64,000 nucleotides of DNA from Pseudisothecium myosuroides. Its lineage: Eukaryota; Streptophyta; Bryopsida; Hypnales; Lembophyllaceae. Position numbers and translations under genes: made by a program. The DNA is taken from assembly GCA_951799445.1 (NCBI GenBank), contig OX637294.1, positions 27,181,452 to 27,245,451 of the forward strand. The letters are read 5' to 3'. Below, piece after piece: positions 1 to 12,661 of this stretch. Positions within the stretch are counted from its first letter, which is position 1, and each line of letters opens with the position of its first letter. Below the pieces are notes generated by a model. The model was given only the letters and a program-made list of their open reading frames with translations. It was not told where the DNA came from and did not search any database.

Positions 1-812
1 GTAATTATTTCATGCTCATATTTGAAATTGCTCTTAGAACAACTCAATGCTCTCAGTCACCCAATTCCAACATCTATTGAACCCTCCCATTTGCGTCAGT
101 CACCAACCCATTATCACAATCTTAGTGTCCCTTTAGCATCATGACAATGCACTTGGCAAGAAGGGACACATCAGCATGTTGAGTAGAATGGTCTACCCAT
201 TGGCTTTACCAATTTAGTCCCACCAAACTTTGAAAAACCACAAAAAATTCATTTCTTGTTGGAATGTCTTGATTCTTCTTGCAAATGACTTCTCTCAAAC
301 TTCTCAATCTCTGAAAATTACGTGAGTTGACAAATGGCTTCTCCCAGGTACCAAGATAGCAAATCTTTTAAGTTAAGTTACCTCAGTACAGTAGAGAACT
401 CCACACTCAATCGACCATGCGGAATTGGAGGGCCTTGGTTGCTACTGTCACCTGGCAGGACTGGCGTCGGCACGTCTCCACGTGTTTGTAGCAGCCGTGG
501 CCACTTGTGCTCCGATCAGCTTCCAGCCAGCTTAAGTTCACCGCCCACAGCTCAAAATCTTATCTCACTCATCATCGTCATCTTGGAACGGACTCCTCTT
601 TGCAATGCACGAGCTTATGTGAATCAGCGCGCCTCTTTCTCTCGTTTCCATTTTCTTCATCGCTACGTAGCTTTCGCGTTACTTGATTTGCTTTGCTAGC
701 TTCTCAGTCCACTCCCTCTGTCGCCATCACCTCGCGCTTGATCCCTGAGTTCCCCTTGTCTGTGCCAGTGCTGCAGCTGCTCTCGCTTCTTGCGCTTCGC
801 ACCTGCCCCTCT
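1..812. other. Upstream flank and probable 5' UTR of the first gene
   Basis: I see no supported coding exon here. The first half is AT-rich. From about 540 the sequence becomes C/T-rich, as expected of a plant 5' leader running into the ATG at 813. Open frames in this stretch are short, lack splice support and resemble nothing I know. Confidence 0.4.
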
Positions 813-1669
813 ATGGATGAACACGAAAACTCCGGCATCACGAGCCATAAGGATGCCAAGATGTGAGTCTTTCCGCCCCTCCCTCGATCGTCGCTTCCTG
901 GCTCTGCCATTCCTCCACCAGCAGCCCTATTTTGTTGACTTTTATTTGTCAATTTGTAACTCCCTTACTTTGATTCGCAAATGCAAACCGATTCACTTTG
1001 GAATATTGTATCCCCGCTCGTGTGAGATTCCAGCCGCGAAACATCTTTTTGATTTCCAGTGATGGGTGTTGTATTCCGCGTTTCACGTCTCTAGTTCGAT
1101 GCATTTCTTCGGCCCTCTGCTCTGCCGATCGTCTTTAATTCCTTGATCGACACTCGTTCTTACGAACTCTCGTGTTGTGTTGAAGGTTCACATTACAAAA
1201 AGACCCCAGCACCGTCACGGTGATGGACAGCGCCAACATCGGTGGAGGAGTTGAAACCGGCTCCACTGGGGAACGAGACATGCACTCCGATGCCACATCG
1301 GAGAAACATGCGACTCCGAAACCTGTGACTCCGCCGGCTGACAGCGACGTCGCCAAGCAGCAAGAAGACAGAAGTCGTAGTGCGTCGAGTCCCGCGTCAA
1401 GTCCCGCGTCGAGTGGCAGCGGGCGGGAGCCCGCTCTCAGCCGTACCAATGACGACGCCGGCGACGGCCACAGCCACGGCGGAGTGCATGGAGCGGAGAG
1501 CACGCCATCATCGCAGCAGCAGCAGCTGGAGTCGACGTCGGGCCATGCCAGTGACTTCCAGAGCGCGGAAGGTCTGGAATCCGACATGCCGGACAGGAAA
1601 GCAATTCACCACCCCGATTCTTCTGGTGATCGAGCCACCGACATCACCGGCCTCCCTTACATACAATAG
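813..1669 (+). CDS. Small Ser/Asp-rich hydrophilic protein, two exons, function unknown
   Basis: Exon 1 is 813-862 and starts MDEHENSGITSHKDAK. It ends at an AT|GTGAGT donor. The acceptor CCCCAG at 1204-1209 opens exon 2 at 1210, and the split codon AT|C keeps frame with the long open frame after it. The product of about 169 residues is very hydrophilic. It has a Ser/Pro/Ala run (SSPASSPASS), a short Gln run, and many Asp, Glu and His residues, so it is probably disordered. No domain is recognisable. The reading frame ends in TAG at 1667-1669, but the same bases form a donor (A|GTGAGT at 1669). The gene may therefore continue in further exons that I could not find, in which case this is an N-terminal part. 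The context does not suggest a function. Confidence 0.5.
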
Positions 1670-2423
1670 TGAGTAGCGTAATGCAATGCAGGCGAACCAA
1701 TTTCCGCTACTGTCCTGGTCCGAGCATGCCTGCATCAGCAACCCAAGTGCTCCGGAGCTCACCCGTCGCAATGCGACTGTGGTTTAGGGTTGCAGTGTAG
1801 GTTTCGTAACCAGGTCTTGATGTCCTAGCGTCGATCTGCGTAGACTCTGAAGCATCAATTCAAGGACTAGCGTTGGGTATTAAGCTTATTATCAGGCTCT
1901 TCTACTTCCTGGGGCTACCATCCTGGAAATGTCCGTTTTCTTACGCTCTAGGGTTTAGGATTTACTTAGAGCATGCTGGTTTCAGCTCGAGCGTGGAGCT
2001 GCATGCGAACTTACTCCAGGGAGCCGGTGTTAACAAATCTTTCACTTGATACAATTTTGTTGACACGTTGTGTTGAAGACGTTGTGCTTACACTTTCAAA
2101 CTGTTTATACGAATTGCTCCAAATCTCAACTGAAGAGGGATCTTCCTCCAATCTTGCAATTGTACACAACAGGATTCTAGGGCACACCTAATTCAAACAG
2201 ATCCATTTTGAATATCTGCGAAGAGTATGCAGATCTGGTGGGATTCAAAATGCATACGAAAATTGACTTGAGGGCTACTCACCCAAATTAAAGTTATCTC
2301 AAGCTCTTAATCCTTGAAGAACGCCGGGGACATCGTTGGATGCAAAGAATCCTTGTATGTAGACTAACCGCAAGATGTTCATTTTTGGAATTTGTGTATG
2401 AAGGGGAGGTTTTGCACACTAAT
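1670..2423. other. Non-coding spacer downstream of the first gene
   Basis: This could be the 3' UTR of the first gene or an intron leading to exons I could not identify. It contains an isolated telo-box-like string (CTAGGGTTTAGGATTT near 1948). Open frames at 1973-2191 and 2294-2521 show no known motifs. Confidence 0.35.
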
Positions 2424-3007
2424 TTAACCTTGGAGCGCTCCGACGTCCATTTTCTGGACGATGGACGATGAACAGATTCAGATCCTTGTTTCTGTCTCAT
2501 TCCTGCTTGGATGAAAGTCATCCTAATTTTTGGTGATACTTTATCAAGTTGTTGTCCTATCCATCCGTTGGATTTGGTGTTACTAGAATATATACATTTC
2601 TAAAATTACAAATGTGGAAGTATGTCAAGTGGTCAATTTGCATTGACTTTAGTTCAAAACTAGATGTGCAAAAATGAGGTCAAAGATGTAAAGGTCACAA
2701 AAATTTCAAAAAATCACCATATGAAGAGAACCTTATTTCAAATCCATTCCAACAAGTTTTACTCAAAAAATGGTAATATTTTACTTGTAATTGAATTTAG
2801 AAGGAATTCTGAAATTTTCTTTTCAAAATTTATAGAAAAAGATTGGTGATAGCATTAGTAGATCTAACCGTACGGATAGAATTCAAAAATCAAAGTCTAC
2901 AGCTTTCATTTGTATACCAATTCCAAAATATTCTTCCAAATTGTAGTTTATAATGGTTTTTCTCAAATCGTCAATTTTGGAGATGAATCCAGACGCTTAG
3001 GGATTAA
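2424..3007. mobile_element. Possible degenerate TTAA-bounded element
   Basis: The stretch is bounded by TTAA at 2424-2427 and 3004-3007. The inner ends (TTAACCTTGGAGCGCTC on the left; TTAATCCCTAAGCG on the complement of the right) weakly match the TTAACCCCTAA termini of the other elements in this window. About 30 bp around CTCCGACGTCCAT near 2439 recurs at about 62513, also beside a TTAA. No coding capacity is evident. The ends are poorly conserved, so this is a tentative call. Confidence 0.3.
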
Positions 3008-6000
3008 CCTCCAATAAGTGCTCTTAGCTTTTTTTTAAAGCAAATGATTCAGATTGTACTAAAAAGGATGATTTCCACATTAACCAACTTGGTCACCTAG
3101 GGTTAAGTGTAAGTAACGGGAGTTGAAGAATTCATTGAGGCAACTAATAAGAATTCAAGTGGTTCTTGCTTCAAGGTGGGTTGTGAATGGGGAGTCTAGT
3201 GCTAGGAGTAAGGTGGGTACACCCACAATGACGCAGTGCTTTAAAGCGCTAGCTAAAATAAGCCCCTGAATGGTGTTCAGATATTTTGGAAATTGCACCT
3301 CCACGTCTCCCTTGGTTCTTCGCTACAACATTGGCCATTTTGGGACAAGTGACTAACTTCTAAATTTAGAGTACATAAGGTTTTAATAACATGAGGATTT
3401 ACTAACACTTAAAGGCTTGTCAGAGATTAGAGATTAGCCAAAATATGCTCCCATTAATAAATACTCATGTCATTTCAAGCACGTGTTAGAGATCAAGAAA
3501 TCATGACTCTTATTAAATCCTCATATTATTTCATATGACTCACAGAACACGAGGATATAAAATTATGGGTACACAAGCTTGGATACTTTTTAATAAATAT
3601 AAATAGCACAATTGCACATCCATGTCTTTTACTTCTGACACCTTGGGAGGGGAGCTTTTGAATATGACCACTCTTTTTTAATACTGCCTACGAGCGGTTT
3701 CAATTACTCTACTTTCAAAACTTTGTCTCCCTACGATGGTCTCATTTTTGTCAGAATCAAAAAATTGATTGTGCTTAACTTCCTTTTCTACACATCTCTT
3801 TACTCTTTTGTATTCACTGTTTACTAATTAGCCTCCAAATTCTCCACAGCCCAATTTGTAGCGGTTTTAGATGTACCCACCGCTTAGGTAGAGTCTATTC
3901 TAAAATTTTCAACATTCATAGAACATTGTTTAAATCATAAAATTATGAAACAATTTGGACTATTTTATTTGCAAGGAAGCTAACATTCTTTCAAGAAAGA
4001 ATCATCATTTGGACCCCCCACCGACTGTTGGTAGAAAATGGGGCAAATTTGTGTGTTGCTACTATATGTGCATCCCAAACCAACATTGTCCAAAGTGTGG
4101 CTCTAAAACATAAATATTGATGACACGAGATAGTATACATGATCAAAAAAATGGGAACCTAGGAAAGCCTCTTGTTTGACACACCCATATAAACTATTTT
4201 GAAATTTCATAACTTATTCATACAACATGCAAATAATGCAAACAAGAATGCGTTAGAATTCCCTTTCATTTGCCAATAAGATCTTATAGAAATCAATTAT
4301 GATTATAGGTGCACATACCTAAACTTGGGCCATATGGGTAGTATATTATAAGACGATAGCTTGAAGTTTTAAATAACTGTTATGATATTCAATATATTTG
4401 ATAATAGCTTGTGTAGTAGTCTATTTTTTATAAATTTCATCTTCTTCATAAGGGACTTAGTAGTGGAATCACAATACTATAACATAAAAATTAATGGAAG
4501 CATGTGTAGAAACTTTGTTATTCAATGGATTTGAAGTATTATCCCATGATATTTTGATGATAAATGACCTAAAACTATATAAAAAAAAAAAGATTGACAT
4601 GATTTGTATCCTCTTAATCAATATGTACTTATTATTTAAGATCTTAGGATTGTGATTTTGGAAAAGTAGACTAAAGGGCCTTCTTTTAGGCCCTCTCTAT
4701 TGGATAGAATGATGAAAACGACACATTAGAGAGAATTCAGGCCCTCTAAAGGGCCACGAGTTCCCACGAGTTCTCCCTTAAGTTTTGGTGAATTTCCAAC
4801 TGCTAGATCTGCGCCATTGCAGCAAAGTGACATGGCTGAACTTCGGCCACATCAGATTTTTTTTAAATAAAAAATAAAAAAAAATCTTAAAATGAGATTT
4901 GAATTTGTTTTTATTTATGAAAATATATTTTTCTAACAACCCATACCACTATTCACAGCATGGGGATAGATTGGGGAACAAACCTGAAACGGCCCTTTCT
5001 TGGCCCCAAATTTCTTTTAATGCTTTTGTCTTTTGTGGCAATGAAAATGTATAAATATTGAGCCCTTTGGAATTTGCATCAAGCCTTCATATGGTCAGGT
5101 AGGTTTAATGCAAATTTTGGGGGCTCGTGGCCCTAAATTCTTAAAGCATCCACAACCTTGTTTTTCAAAGGTTTGACATTTTTCAAATATGGATGAAAAG
5201 TTTTCTAGGCCAATCAAAATATTGTATTTGCACACAATCCTAGTATATCAAACAAGGGGCCTTCAAATCTAAGTTTAGCTAACTTTGTCTTGTTTTTCAC
5301 TTTTGGTGAGTAAGCAAAGGAAATAAGAAGTTTGAAGGTTTCTAAAATATAAGAATATAGATATGGAATTAGAGCATGCCAAATTTTTCCAACAAGGGTA
5401 TGGATGCCTTTAGTTTTTCTAGTTTAAAAATTATATAGAAAATGTAGATAAAACACTTTGTAGTCTTCTTTCAATTTATACTAATTTCCTTCCAAAATTA
5501 TCCCTTTCATAGACAAGCAATGGGCTATGAGAAATTTGTTGAATCGTGAAATTTGAGTGAAAATAAGCGCTTAACCTTACAAGGACGTTGAGGCCAAAAG
5601 TAGATAATGGATGACTTTTAAGATTACTATAGAAATAAAGAATGTACATATTCGACCAAAATTTGATCTTTTCTCGGATCTTTTGTGTAGGAAAGTATGA
5701 GGGGTTTTAATCATGATGGCCAACTCCCCCTAAAAGAGTCCCAAAAAGAGTTTGGTAGGGAGTATGGACTACCTTGGCCTTTCAAACAGTAGACTTTCTG
5801 TAATGCATCACAATTTATTATTTTTAGATGCTACTTTTAGAGTACTGCTCTAACATGAATGAGCACCGCAATTTGTAATTTCTTATGACTTCGTAGTTCA
5901 TCCACAAGCATTCACTACAACCATGAATTTTATCCCTTCACTAATTTATGGATGAAGGTTAGAAGACTTCATTGATGAATTTCATCCCTACGCTAATTTA

Positions 6001-8188
6001 CTATAACATGCACTAAATTACTATTTTTATCCTATTTTAGAGAGTCTACCACTATTTTAGTGTCCTAGTCTTTTCTCTAATCCTACTAACTAGCTTTATC
6101 ATTTTTGTAATTGCATTTTTATTCCCAATTTCTTTTGAATGCTAATTTCTAGTTGTTATGCAATATTTTGTTTTCGATTTTCTACCAACTTAACCCTTCA
6201 CTTAATTGATTAGTTGCCGATTTAGTATGTAATTTTTTTGGTTTTAAAATACTCATTTTTCCCTAGATTTTTTCCATCATTCTCAGATGAATCGAATCTC
6301 CTAAATTTCACATCATTGTCCTAGACTGCCCATTGCTACCTATTGGAAAATTCATCAATTCATGGTTATAGATTATTTCTTCTTGCTAATAAATTTTACT
6401 CATTATATCATACAAATTGCCAAAATTTTCCTAAGTGTAAATTCTAAGCCAATGTAGTGGCTTACACAAAATTCTTTGGTGATAGATTTTATGCTTCTAG
6501 GATTAATTCTATGACTACTTTTTCAATCATTAAAGTTTTGAACTCTACATATTTCAAAGGGGATGTTTGAAGAAAATGCCCCTTCCACACCCTCTTTGAA
6601 ATTTTACCATAACTTTTGATTGGAGGCTTGAAATCTAAAACGGATTTTCGGAGTTGAAATTTAGCTTGATTTCCTACATTAACTCAGTTCAAAGTTTTTT
6701 GAAAAAAGTTATTCTACTATGCCAAAATGAGGTCTGAAATTCTACTTTGAATACAATTTCTGCTTTTGACTTAACTTTGAATGGTTGAGCTCCTAGTAAT
6801 CCTAATTTACATATCCCACATTGTTTGTTGTACCTCCTACCACCCCAATTGTATAAAAGAGTTTGTCTTCTCCACATGTACCTCATCAAAATATGTGACT
6901 TTTGATGGAAAGTGCCGAATATTAAGAATTGATTAGAATGTGATGTAAAATTTACAAAAATTAAATTTTAAAGTGCCGAATCTACTTTTAGGACTTTAGT
7001 TAAATATTTGGCATCAATGTGCCGACCTTGCCCTATGGTTATGGTAGATGGTCTTTCTTGTGATATGAGGCACTCTTTCTTACTTTTAGCAAATTCTTAA
7101 ACACCACGTACTAAGGTTGTTCTTGTGTGTATTATGTCACAATGAATCTTCTCTACAAAACTCAAACAGACTAAATGAAAACTTCATGTACTGCATCTTC
7201 CAAGAAACTAGGCATTTCAAGGTTAACTCTATAACTCCGCAAGAATAAAAAAGTGTTTGATGGATGATTTTTCTGATTATTGTAGAAATGAAGAATGCAT
7301 CTATGGATCCATAAACTAGATCATTTTTGGCAAATTATTGTGGTGATACATCTTGTCTTTTTAATGATGTAACAACTAAAAAGTAATTTATGAATGGTGA
7401 TCATTTTTGGCGAAGTAAGATGGTGAGAGGCCTTGTCCTTTCATGTTTAATCCTTTAACCTTATTGCACTGCTACGGATATTTAGTGTCCAATGAATGAC
7501 TTAACTTGACATTGTAGGATGGAAGAAAATGTTTTTACATCCAATATATTTATTTGGAGGGTATTTGAGTATATTTTCAAGGAATAGTATTGCAAAGTCC
7601 CTCATTATGCTTTTATTGACTTTTTTAGAGAAGAAGATGCTCAATCCACACACCCCCTTGTAGTGTATTTTGGCCATTTCTTGCTATATTCTCTTGATGT
7701 GAATTTAAGCCATGAAAATGATGTTTTTTGAATTTGAGTTCAACTAATGAAATGAAGCTAATCAAATGCAGTTTCTACTCCAATTGAAAATTTCAAAATA
7801 TTTTTAAACTTCAATATTGTATAGCAACTTTAGCTTTGGGCCTATAACCATGGTTTGTTGATTTTCTAATTTTAGAGTGATATGATAACGTTAGTTTATA
7901 CCATAATGTTCTATACTATAATAAACATCTATGGTGAAAATTTCAGATTTTTTGAGAATTTTTTTGTATTTGATAAGAATTTTTTTCATTTTTTTCTTAA
8001 AAACTTCATAGTAGTTTCAAAAAAATTCCAATTTTTAAAATTTTTTTGTAACTTGTAGTAGAGATATGACTTCATATCTAGAAAATGAATTAATTTTTTT
8101 TCATTCATGTCTAATTGCAAAATGGCAACAAATAGAGTGATGACAGCTAAGGCTCAAAATCAATGGGCATGGGCCCGTCTTTAGAGAA
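3008..8188. other. AT-rich intergenic DNA without recognisable genes
   Basis: This is about 5.2 kb of AT-rich sequence with many homopolymer runs and no open frame with splice or domain support. A small local repeat near 4675-4755 carries AAAGGGCC and AGGCCCTCT in opposite orientations. It looks like decayed repeat DNA. I saw no reverse transcriptase, integrase or transposase motifs. Confidence 0.5.
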
Positions 8189-8842
8189 TTAACTTCTAAA
8201 TGCCCAAGGCCTTTTTTGAACTTCTAGGAATTTTCTCTAAGTTGAACAAAAATCCAACATTTTAATAATTTGTATCAATATTTTTGAATTGTAACCGTAC
8301 AAATTCAAACTAGACATATTAGAGATGACACAAGAAAAAAAAACACAACAATATCATTTACAAATTGAAAGAATATAATGTTTGAACATGAGGGGGTTTA
8401 AACTGCGAAAGTGACTTAAAGTCTTTCAATCCTCTTTTCACATTGCAAATCTAAAAATTTGGTCACCAAAAAAATGAGGTTAAAAGACTAACATGCATTA
8501 CCCCAATCGATTTACGGCTTCTCAAAATCTACTTTACAAATTTTTAAATGAATTTTTAATGTGATTTTTCCTCCAAGATCTAGTGTATTTGAGGCTCATT
8601 TCCAAGAGCCCTCAACACTACAAAAAGTCAAGATTGCAATGGTTACCCTTGCACAGAATCTTGAATAGAAAAATCATGAAAATTCATTTTCAAAATCGGA
8701 TTTTGGATGCTAAAACTAGACTTCAAAAAGAAATTTTCAGAAATACAAATTACTAAAAATAGTAACTTGGTAAGGTTTTATTTAACTTCAAAGTATTGTC
8801 GACACCAGATTTTGGTGCCTCGGGCATTTTTTTAGGGGTTAA
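8189..8842 (-). mobile_element. TTAA-bounded short element, family A copy 1
   Basis: The ends are TTAA at 8189-8192 followed by CTTCTAAATGCCCAAGGCC, and AGGGG plus TTAA at 8835-8842. The complement of the right end reads TTAACCCCTAAAAAAATGCC. The interior matches the complement of the element at 50357-51001 over most of its length, including the block near 8580-8660 that corresponds to 50570-50600. Length is 654 bp and there is no coding capacity. TTAA at both borders with CCC-type inverted ends is what piggyBac-like non-autonomous elements show. The superfamily assignment is inference. Confidence 0.6.
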
Positions 8843-9096
8843 GGATGCTTCAAACCTAAGGTGGTCACCATGACCACCTTAGTCATGGGGGCCACGTCCA
8901 ACCGATTCAACTGACCTTGCGTCGGAGGAAATTCGTCGTTGGCTTCGTCGTTATCGTGGCCGCCGTGGCCGCCGCGTTTGTTCATCTGTCGTCGTCGTCC
9001 TCCTCCTCCTCCAGTCCGCCTTGTCCATATGGCTTGGCCCTGTTCTTCTCCGTTGCTGGCTCTGCTTGTGCGTGAGCTCATTGACTTCTGTTGATC
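8843..9096. promoter_or_regulatory. Promoter and 5' UTR of the RLF-like gene
   Basis: This stretch of about 250 bp lies between the end of a TTAA element and the RLF-like ATG. Composition shifts sharply from AT-rich to GC- and pyrimidine-rich (CGTCGTCGTCCTCCTCCTCC near 8988-9010), typical of a plant 5' leader. No clear TATA box is visible, and the core promoter may lie inside the element. Confidence 0.4.
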
Positions 9097-10236
9097 ATGA
9101 CGCTCCACTCGCAGCCCTCGCCTGCTTCAGCCTCTCCCGAGTCCTCTTCCGCTGCCACAGAGGCCTCGACTAGTTCGCTTGCTTCGCTTTCGATCACTCC
9201 AAGCCCTGACGATGGCGACGACGACGCCCTCGCCCCTGCCATGCCGCCCCCCAAGCCTGCCCCTCGCGCTCGCGTACCCCTCGAGAAAGGCTACAGCCAG
9301 ATGGTCTGGCTGCGACTCTTGCAAACCGAACCCGATCTCGCAGGTCAGCCGCTCCCCACCTCACCCCACCCCACCCCCGGTCTGCCCGTGAACCTCTACC
9401 TTGAATCAATTTGGGTTTGTTTCGGCTATTTCATTTGCTATCTGTATTCCCGGTTGACGTGTTACGCGATCTGCTGTCGGTTGGTGTCGGGCACGGTCGG
9501 CTCTGCTCGGCGTTTGTACTCACATCCACCGTGCTGTGGCTCTGCCGTCTGTCAATCCGACTGTATCAGGATTGAAAGGGAAGTCTCCGAAGAGGATGAT
9601 AACCATGGCTGAGGTGAAGCAACACAAGACGGACGAGGATGCGTGGACTGTGCTGCGAGGTCGCGTTTACAATATATCTCCTTATATTCGCTTCCACCCT
9701 GGAGGTCTGCAGCCCTCTCAATCCGTCGTTTTTGCATCATTCCGTCTTGAAATTTATACTACGCGTGTGACTGTAGCTGATTCTTAGGGTTTTCTTGGCA
9801 GGCTTTACCAGTAATATCTTTAGCTGCTACGGGCTTTAGCGTTGCTGCAGCACAGTCGTTTTACATGCATTATGCTTGGTGGGGGCTTCATGAGTTGGGT
9901 CTTGGTATTTGTGGCAGGCAAAGACATGCTCATGAAAGGGGCTGGCAGGGACTGCACTGCGCTCTTCAGTATCTTCATTTTTGATTTTGTAAACTGGTGC
10001 CGTCGTCTTCGCTTGAGTGTCTAGTGCCTGTGCTCGTTATTTGGGATCGTCAATTCGGAAATTCTTATCCCTTCTCTCAGCAGGTTCGTTGCGTTGTTTA
10101 ATCTATTACATTTTTGTGTTTGGAATGCACGTTTCGACTTAACCATCGCTTTTCAGACAAGTATCATGCATGGGTGAACGCCGAGTTTCTGATGGAGAAG
10201 TGCATGGTGGGCATTTTGGACACTCCGCAAACATAG
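9097..10236 (+). CDS. RLF: RLF-like cytochrome b5 heme-binding domain protein
   Basis: Four exons, 9097-9343, 9570-9704, 9918-9968 and 10157-10236, give a 170-residue protein in one uninterrupted frame. Residues 1-45 are Ser/Ala/Thr-rich and probably disordered. A Pro-rich linker follows, then the cytochrome b5 fold (about 85-165). The heme ligands are visible: His125 in HPGG and His148 in YHAWV. The block [12 protein letters not shown] followed by [15 protein letters not shown] closely resembles Arabidopsis REDUCED LATERAL ROOT FORMATION (At5g09680), a soluble cytochrome b5-like protein needed for lateral root initiation. There is no C-terminal membrane anchor, which fits RLF and not microsomal cytochrome b5. 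The start is the first in-frame ATG; an upstream in-frame TTG is ignored. The protein is somewhat shorter than the Arabidopsis one, mainly in the N-terminal tail. Confidence 0.88.
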
Positions 10237-12029
10237 CCTTTGCGTTCTCATTCTTATGATAACTTCGCACGATCATCTGGCAACACGACCCTCTGCCTGT
10301 TGAGGTATTATTATTTGCAGCCAAGCAACGACATATTGCGGTCCAATGGATTTAACTCTGGCTGGAGATCGATGTTACGTCATGGATATAGCAAAGCAGG
10401 ATTCCAGCTATCAGTGATTAGACAAGTGATGGATCATTCTCTTCTGACAAATATCCTGCTTCGGATTACAGTTATTTGTATTTGGTTTGGTCTCAACCAG
10501 ACCGGACCACACTTGGAGCTCAGGAATCAGATTAATTCCTCCGATTGTGTTTTGATATCTAATGCAGACTAATTTATCAGCTGTAGCAAAAGCAGCTACT
10601 GAACTGCAACACAGTTCAAATCTTCTACTGACTATGAATTGAGCGGTGTATTGTGCTCGAAGCACATCAGCCCAGGTGGCGTTATAGACTTCTTGTGAGT
10701 TTGTGTCTCTGCCACGAAGAAGAAACTGATTCCTGGATAGAAACCAGGATGGTGAGCTCTGGTTCAAGGGTTTCAAAGGTTTAGGGTTGCAATGGTTCGA
10801 AAACTCAATAGTTATGAAGTTCAATGGAAATAAGACATGCACTAAATGCAATGGAGTTCTATCGTCAATTAAATGTATTTAGAATGCAATGGCACTGTAG
10901 ATGAACCATAGAGTCATGGACAAAAAAATTCATACCTGACATAAGGTGGGTACCCCCAAAGTGACTTTTTTGCTACTGAGCCTAGTTACTATTATTATTA
11001 GATTGGTCAATTTTCCATATGTTCTTGTTGGGAAGTGAAACAAGGTTCCAATGCACCACAAAATGCAACATTTGGATTATGTATGCAGAAGTTATTAAAA
11101 TACGAAGTTTGGTTCTAAAATGGTTGCTTCCACATAGGTATAGAAAAGTCAAATTTCCACCATATTTGGAGATAAGTAAATATTCTCTCCATCCCAAAAT
11201 GAATCTAGGGTTTCTAAATCAACTTGTCCCAAATTAAATTTGACATTGGCTCTCCACAACTTGATGGACAACAATTGAAGCTAGTTCAAACATCCTAAAG
11301 TAAAAGAATCAGTAGATGTATTGCTCCAAAGACTATATAGTAATTCAATCCCTACAAAGGAAATCAAAACACAACTTCTATCTAACTAGAGGTGAAGAAT
11401 TCATTCCAAAACATTATAGAAATAGCTACTCACAAATCTTTTGTTGAGAATTTCTTTGAATTGAATCACAAAACATTGTCGAAATTGAATATAGAGGACA
11501 TCAATGTTGTCACTGCATCAATGTTGCTCTAGTGGTATTAATTTTGATGCAGTGACATCCATTGATGTCTTCTATATTCAATTTCACATTTTTAGATTGT
11601 ATGTTCTATATGCATCAACGGTTTTGATTTTTTCAGAAGATTGACGGCATTTAGAGAGGGAAATTATCCTTGAACTCAGATCAATGACTATTGATTTCTT
11701 CAAAGGAAAGGGGGGGGGGAAGAATTGAAATACAAACATCATATTCACATCTTTTCGGTAGATAGTGTTGCATAACTATTGTACAACATACAGGACTGGA
11801 ATTCATGATTTGTTTGGCTTTTTTTATATTTTTGGTAATAGCTTGCAATGCTTAAATGGGCAATGTCATATTGTCTAGAATTTTGGACAATTACGACATT
11901 TTGGCCATTTAAATTATTTCACATTTGCATGCATTCAAGTGTGACTTTACACTTAGAGATAATTTTTTGTAACTATATGAGATTCTATCAACATATAGTC
12001 TATAGGTTTTGTCAATTCATTATTCTTCT
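10237..12029. other. RLF 3' region and AT-rich spacer
   Basis: The first few hundred bases are probably the RLF 3' UTR. After that the sequence is AT-rich, without exons. It contains a hairpin at 11481-11586, listed separately, and a run of G at about 11710. Open frames at 10240-10851 have no recognisable domain and no splice support. Confidence 0.45.
11481..11586. repeat. Long imperfect hairpin with arms of about 41 bp
   Basis: The left arm (11481-11522, beginning GAAATTGAATATAGAGGACA) is the near-exact inverse of the right arm, which ends at about 11586. The loop is about 20 nt around TGTTGCTCTAGTGG. Arms match at roughly nine positions in ten. It could be a foldback MITE remnant or a small-RNA precursor. 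No TTAA or TA pair could be assigned. Confidence 0.5.
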
Positions 12030-12661
12030 ATAACCCGTAAATATCCAAAGCACCATGTTTTGGGTAAAATTAAATCTCATCAAAGTATTATTTTGGATAA
12101 AATATATTTTTGTTGAATATCCTTCAAATTCTATTTCAATCGCTAAAAATTTGATTTTGAAAAAATTGTGTATGATTTTTCTATTGAAGATTTTGTCAAG
12201 GGGGTCCATTGCAAATCTTGATTTTTTAGTATTAGAGGTTCTTGGAGATGAGCCTCAAATACATTAAATCTTCGAAAGAAATCTCATTAAAAATTTGTTT
12301 CAAAAATTGTAGAGTAGATTTTGAGAAGTCATAAATTGATTATAGTTATGATTGTTATGTCCTTTAACCTCATATTTATTTCATGACTTCAATTTTAGAT
12401 TTGACATGAAAAAGATGAGGTTACAAAGACTTCAAACTACTTTTATAGTTTTAACACCTTCTTGATAAAACAATATAATCTTTCAATTGACAAATGATAT
12501 TGTTAAGTTTTTTTCCTATGAGATGTATTATAGTACATGTAGTTTGAATTCATATAGTTACAATTTCAAAAAATTAGAAAATTTATCAAAGTTTGGTCAT
12601 TTTGTTTGGTTTTAAGCGAACTCTATGAATCTCAAAAAGGCCTTAGGTGTTTAAAGGTTAA
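12030..12661 (+). mobile_element. TTAA-bounded short element, family A copy 2 (decayed)
   Basis: The left end (ATAACCCGTAAATATCCAAAG) corresponds to the TTAACCCCTAAATGCCCAAG end of the copy at 50357. The right end is CTTAGGTGTTTAAAGG plus TTAA at 12658-12661. The interior aligns with that copy, for example the blocks ending CCATTGCAAATCTTG near 12215 and GAGCCTCAAATACA near 12250. The left TTAA has mutated to ATAA. Length is 632 bp, with no coding capacity. Confidence 0.5.
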
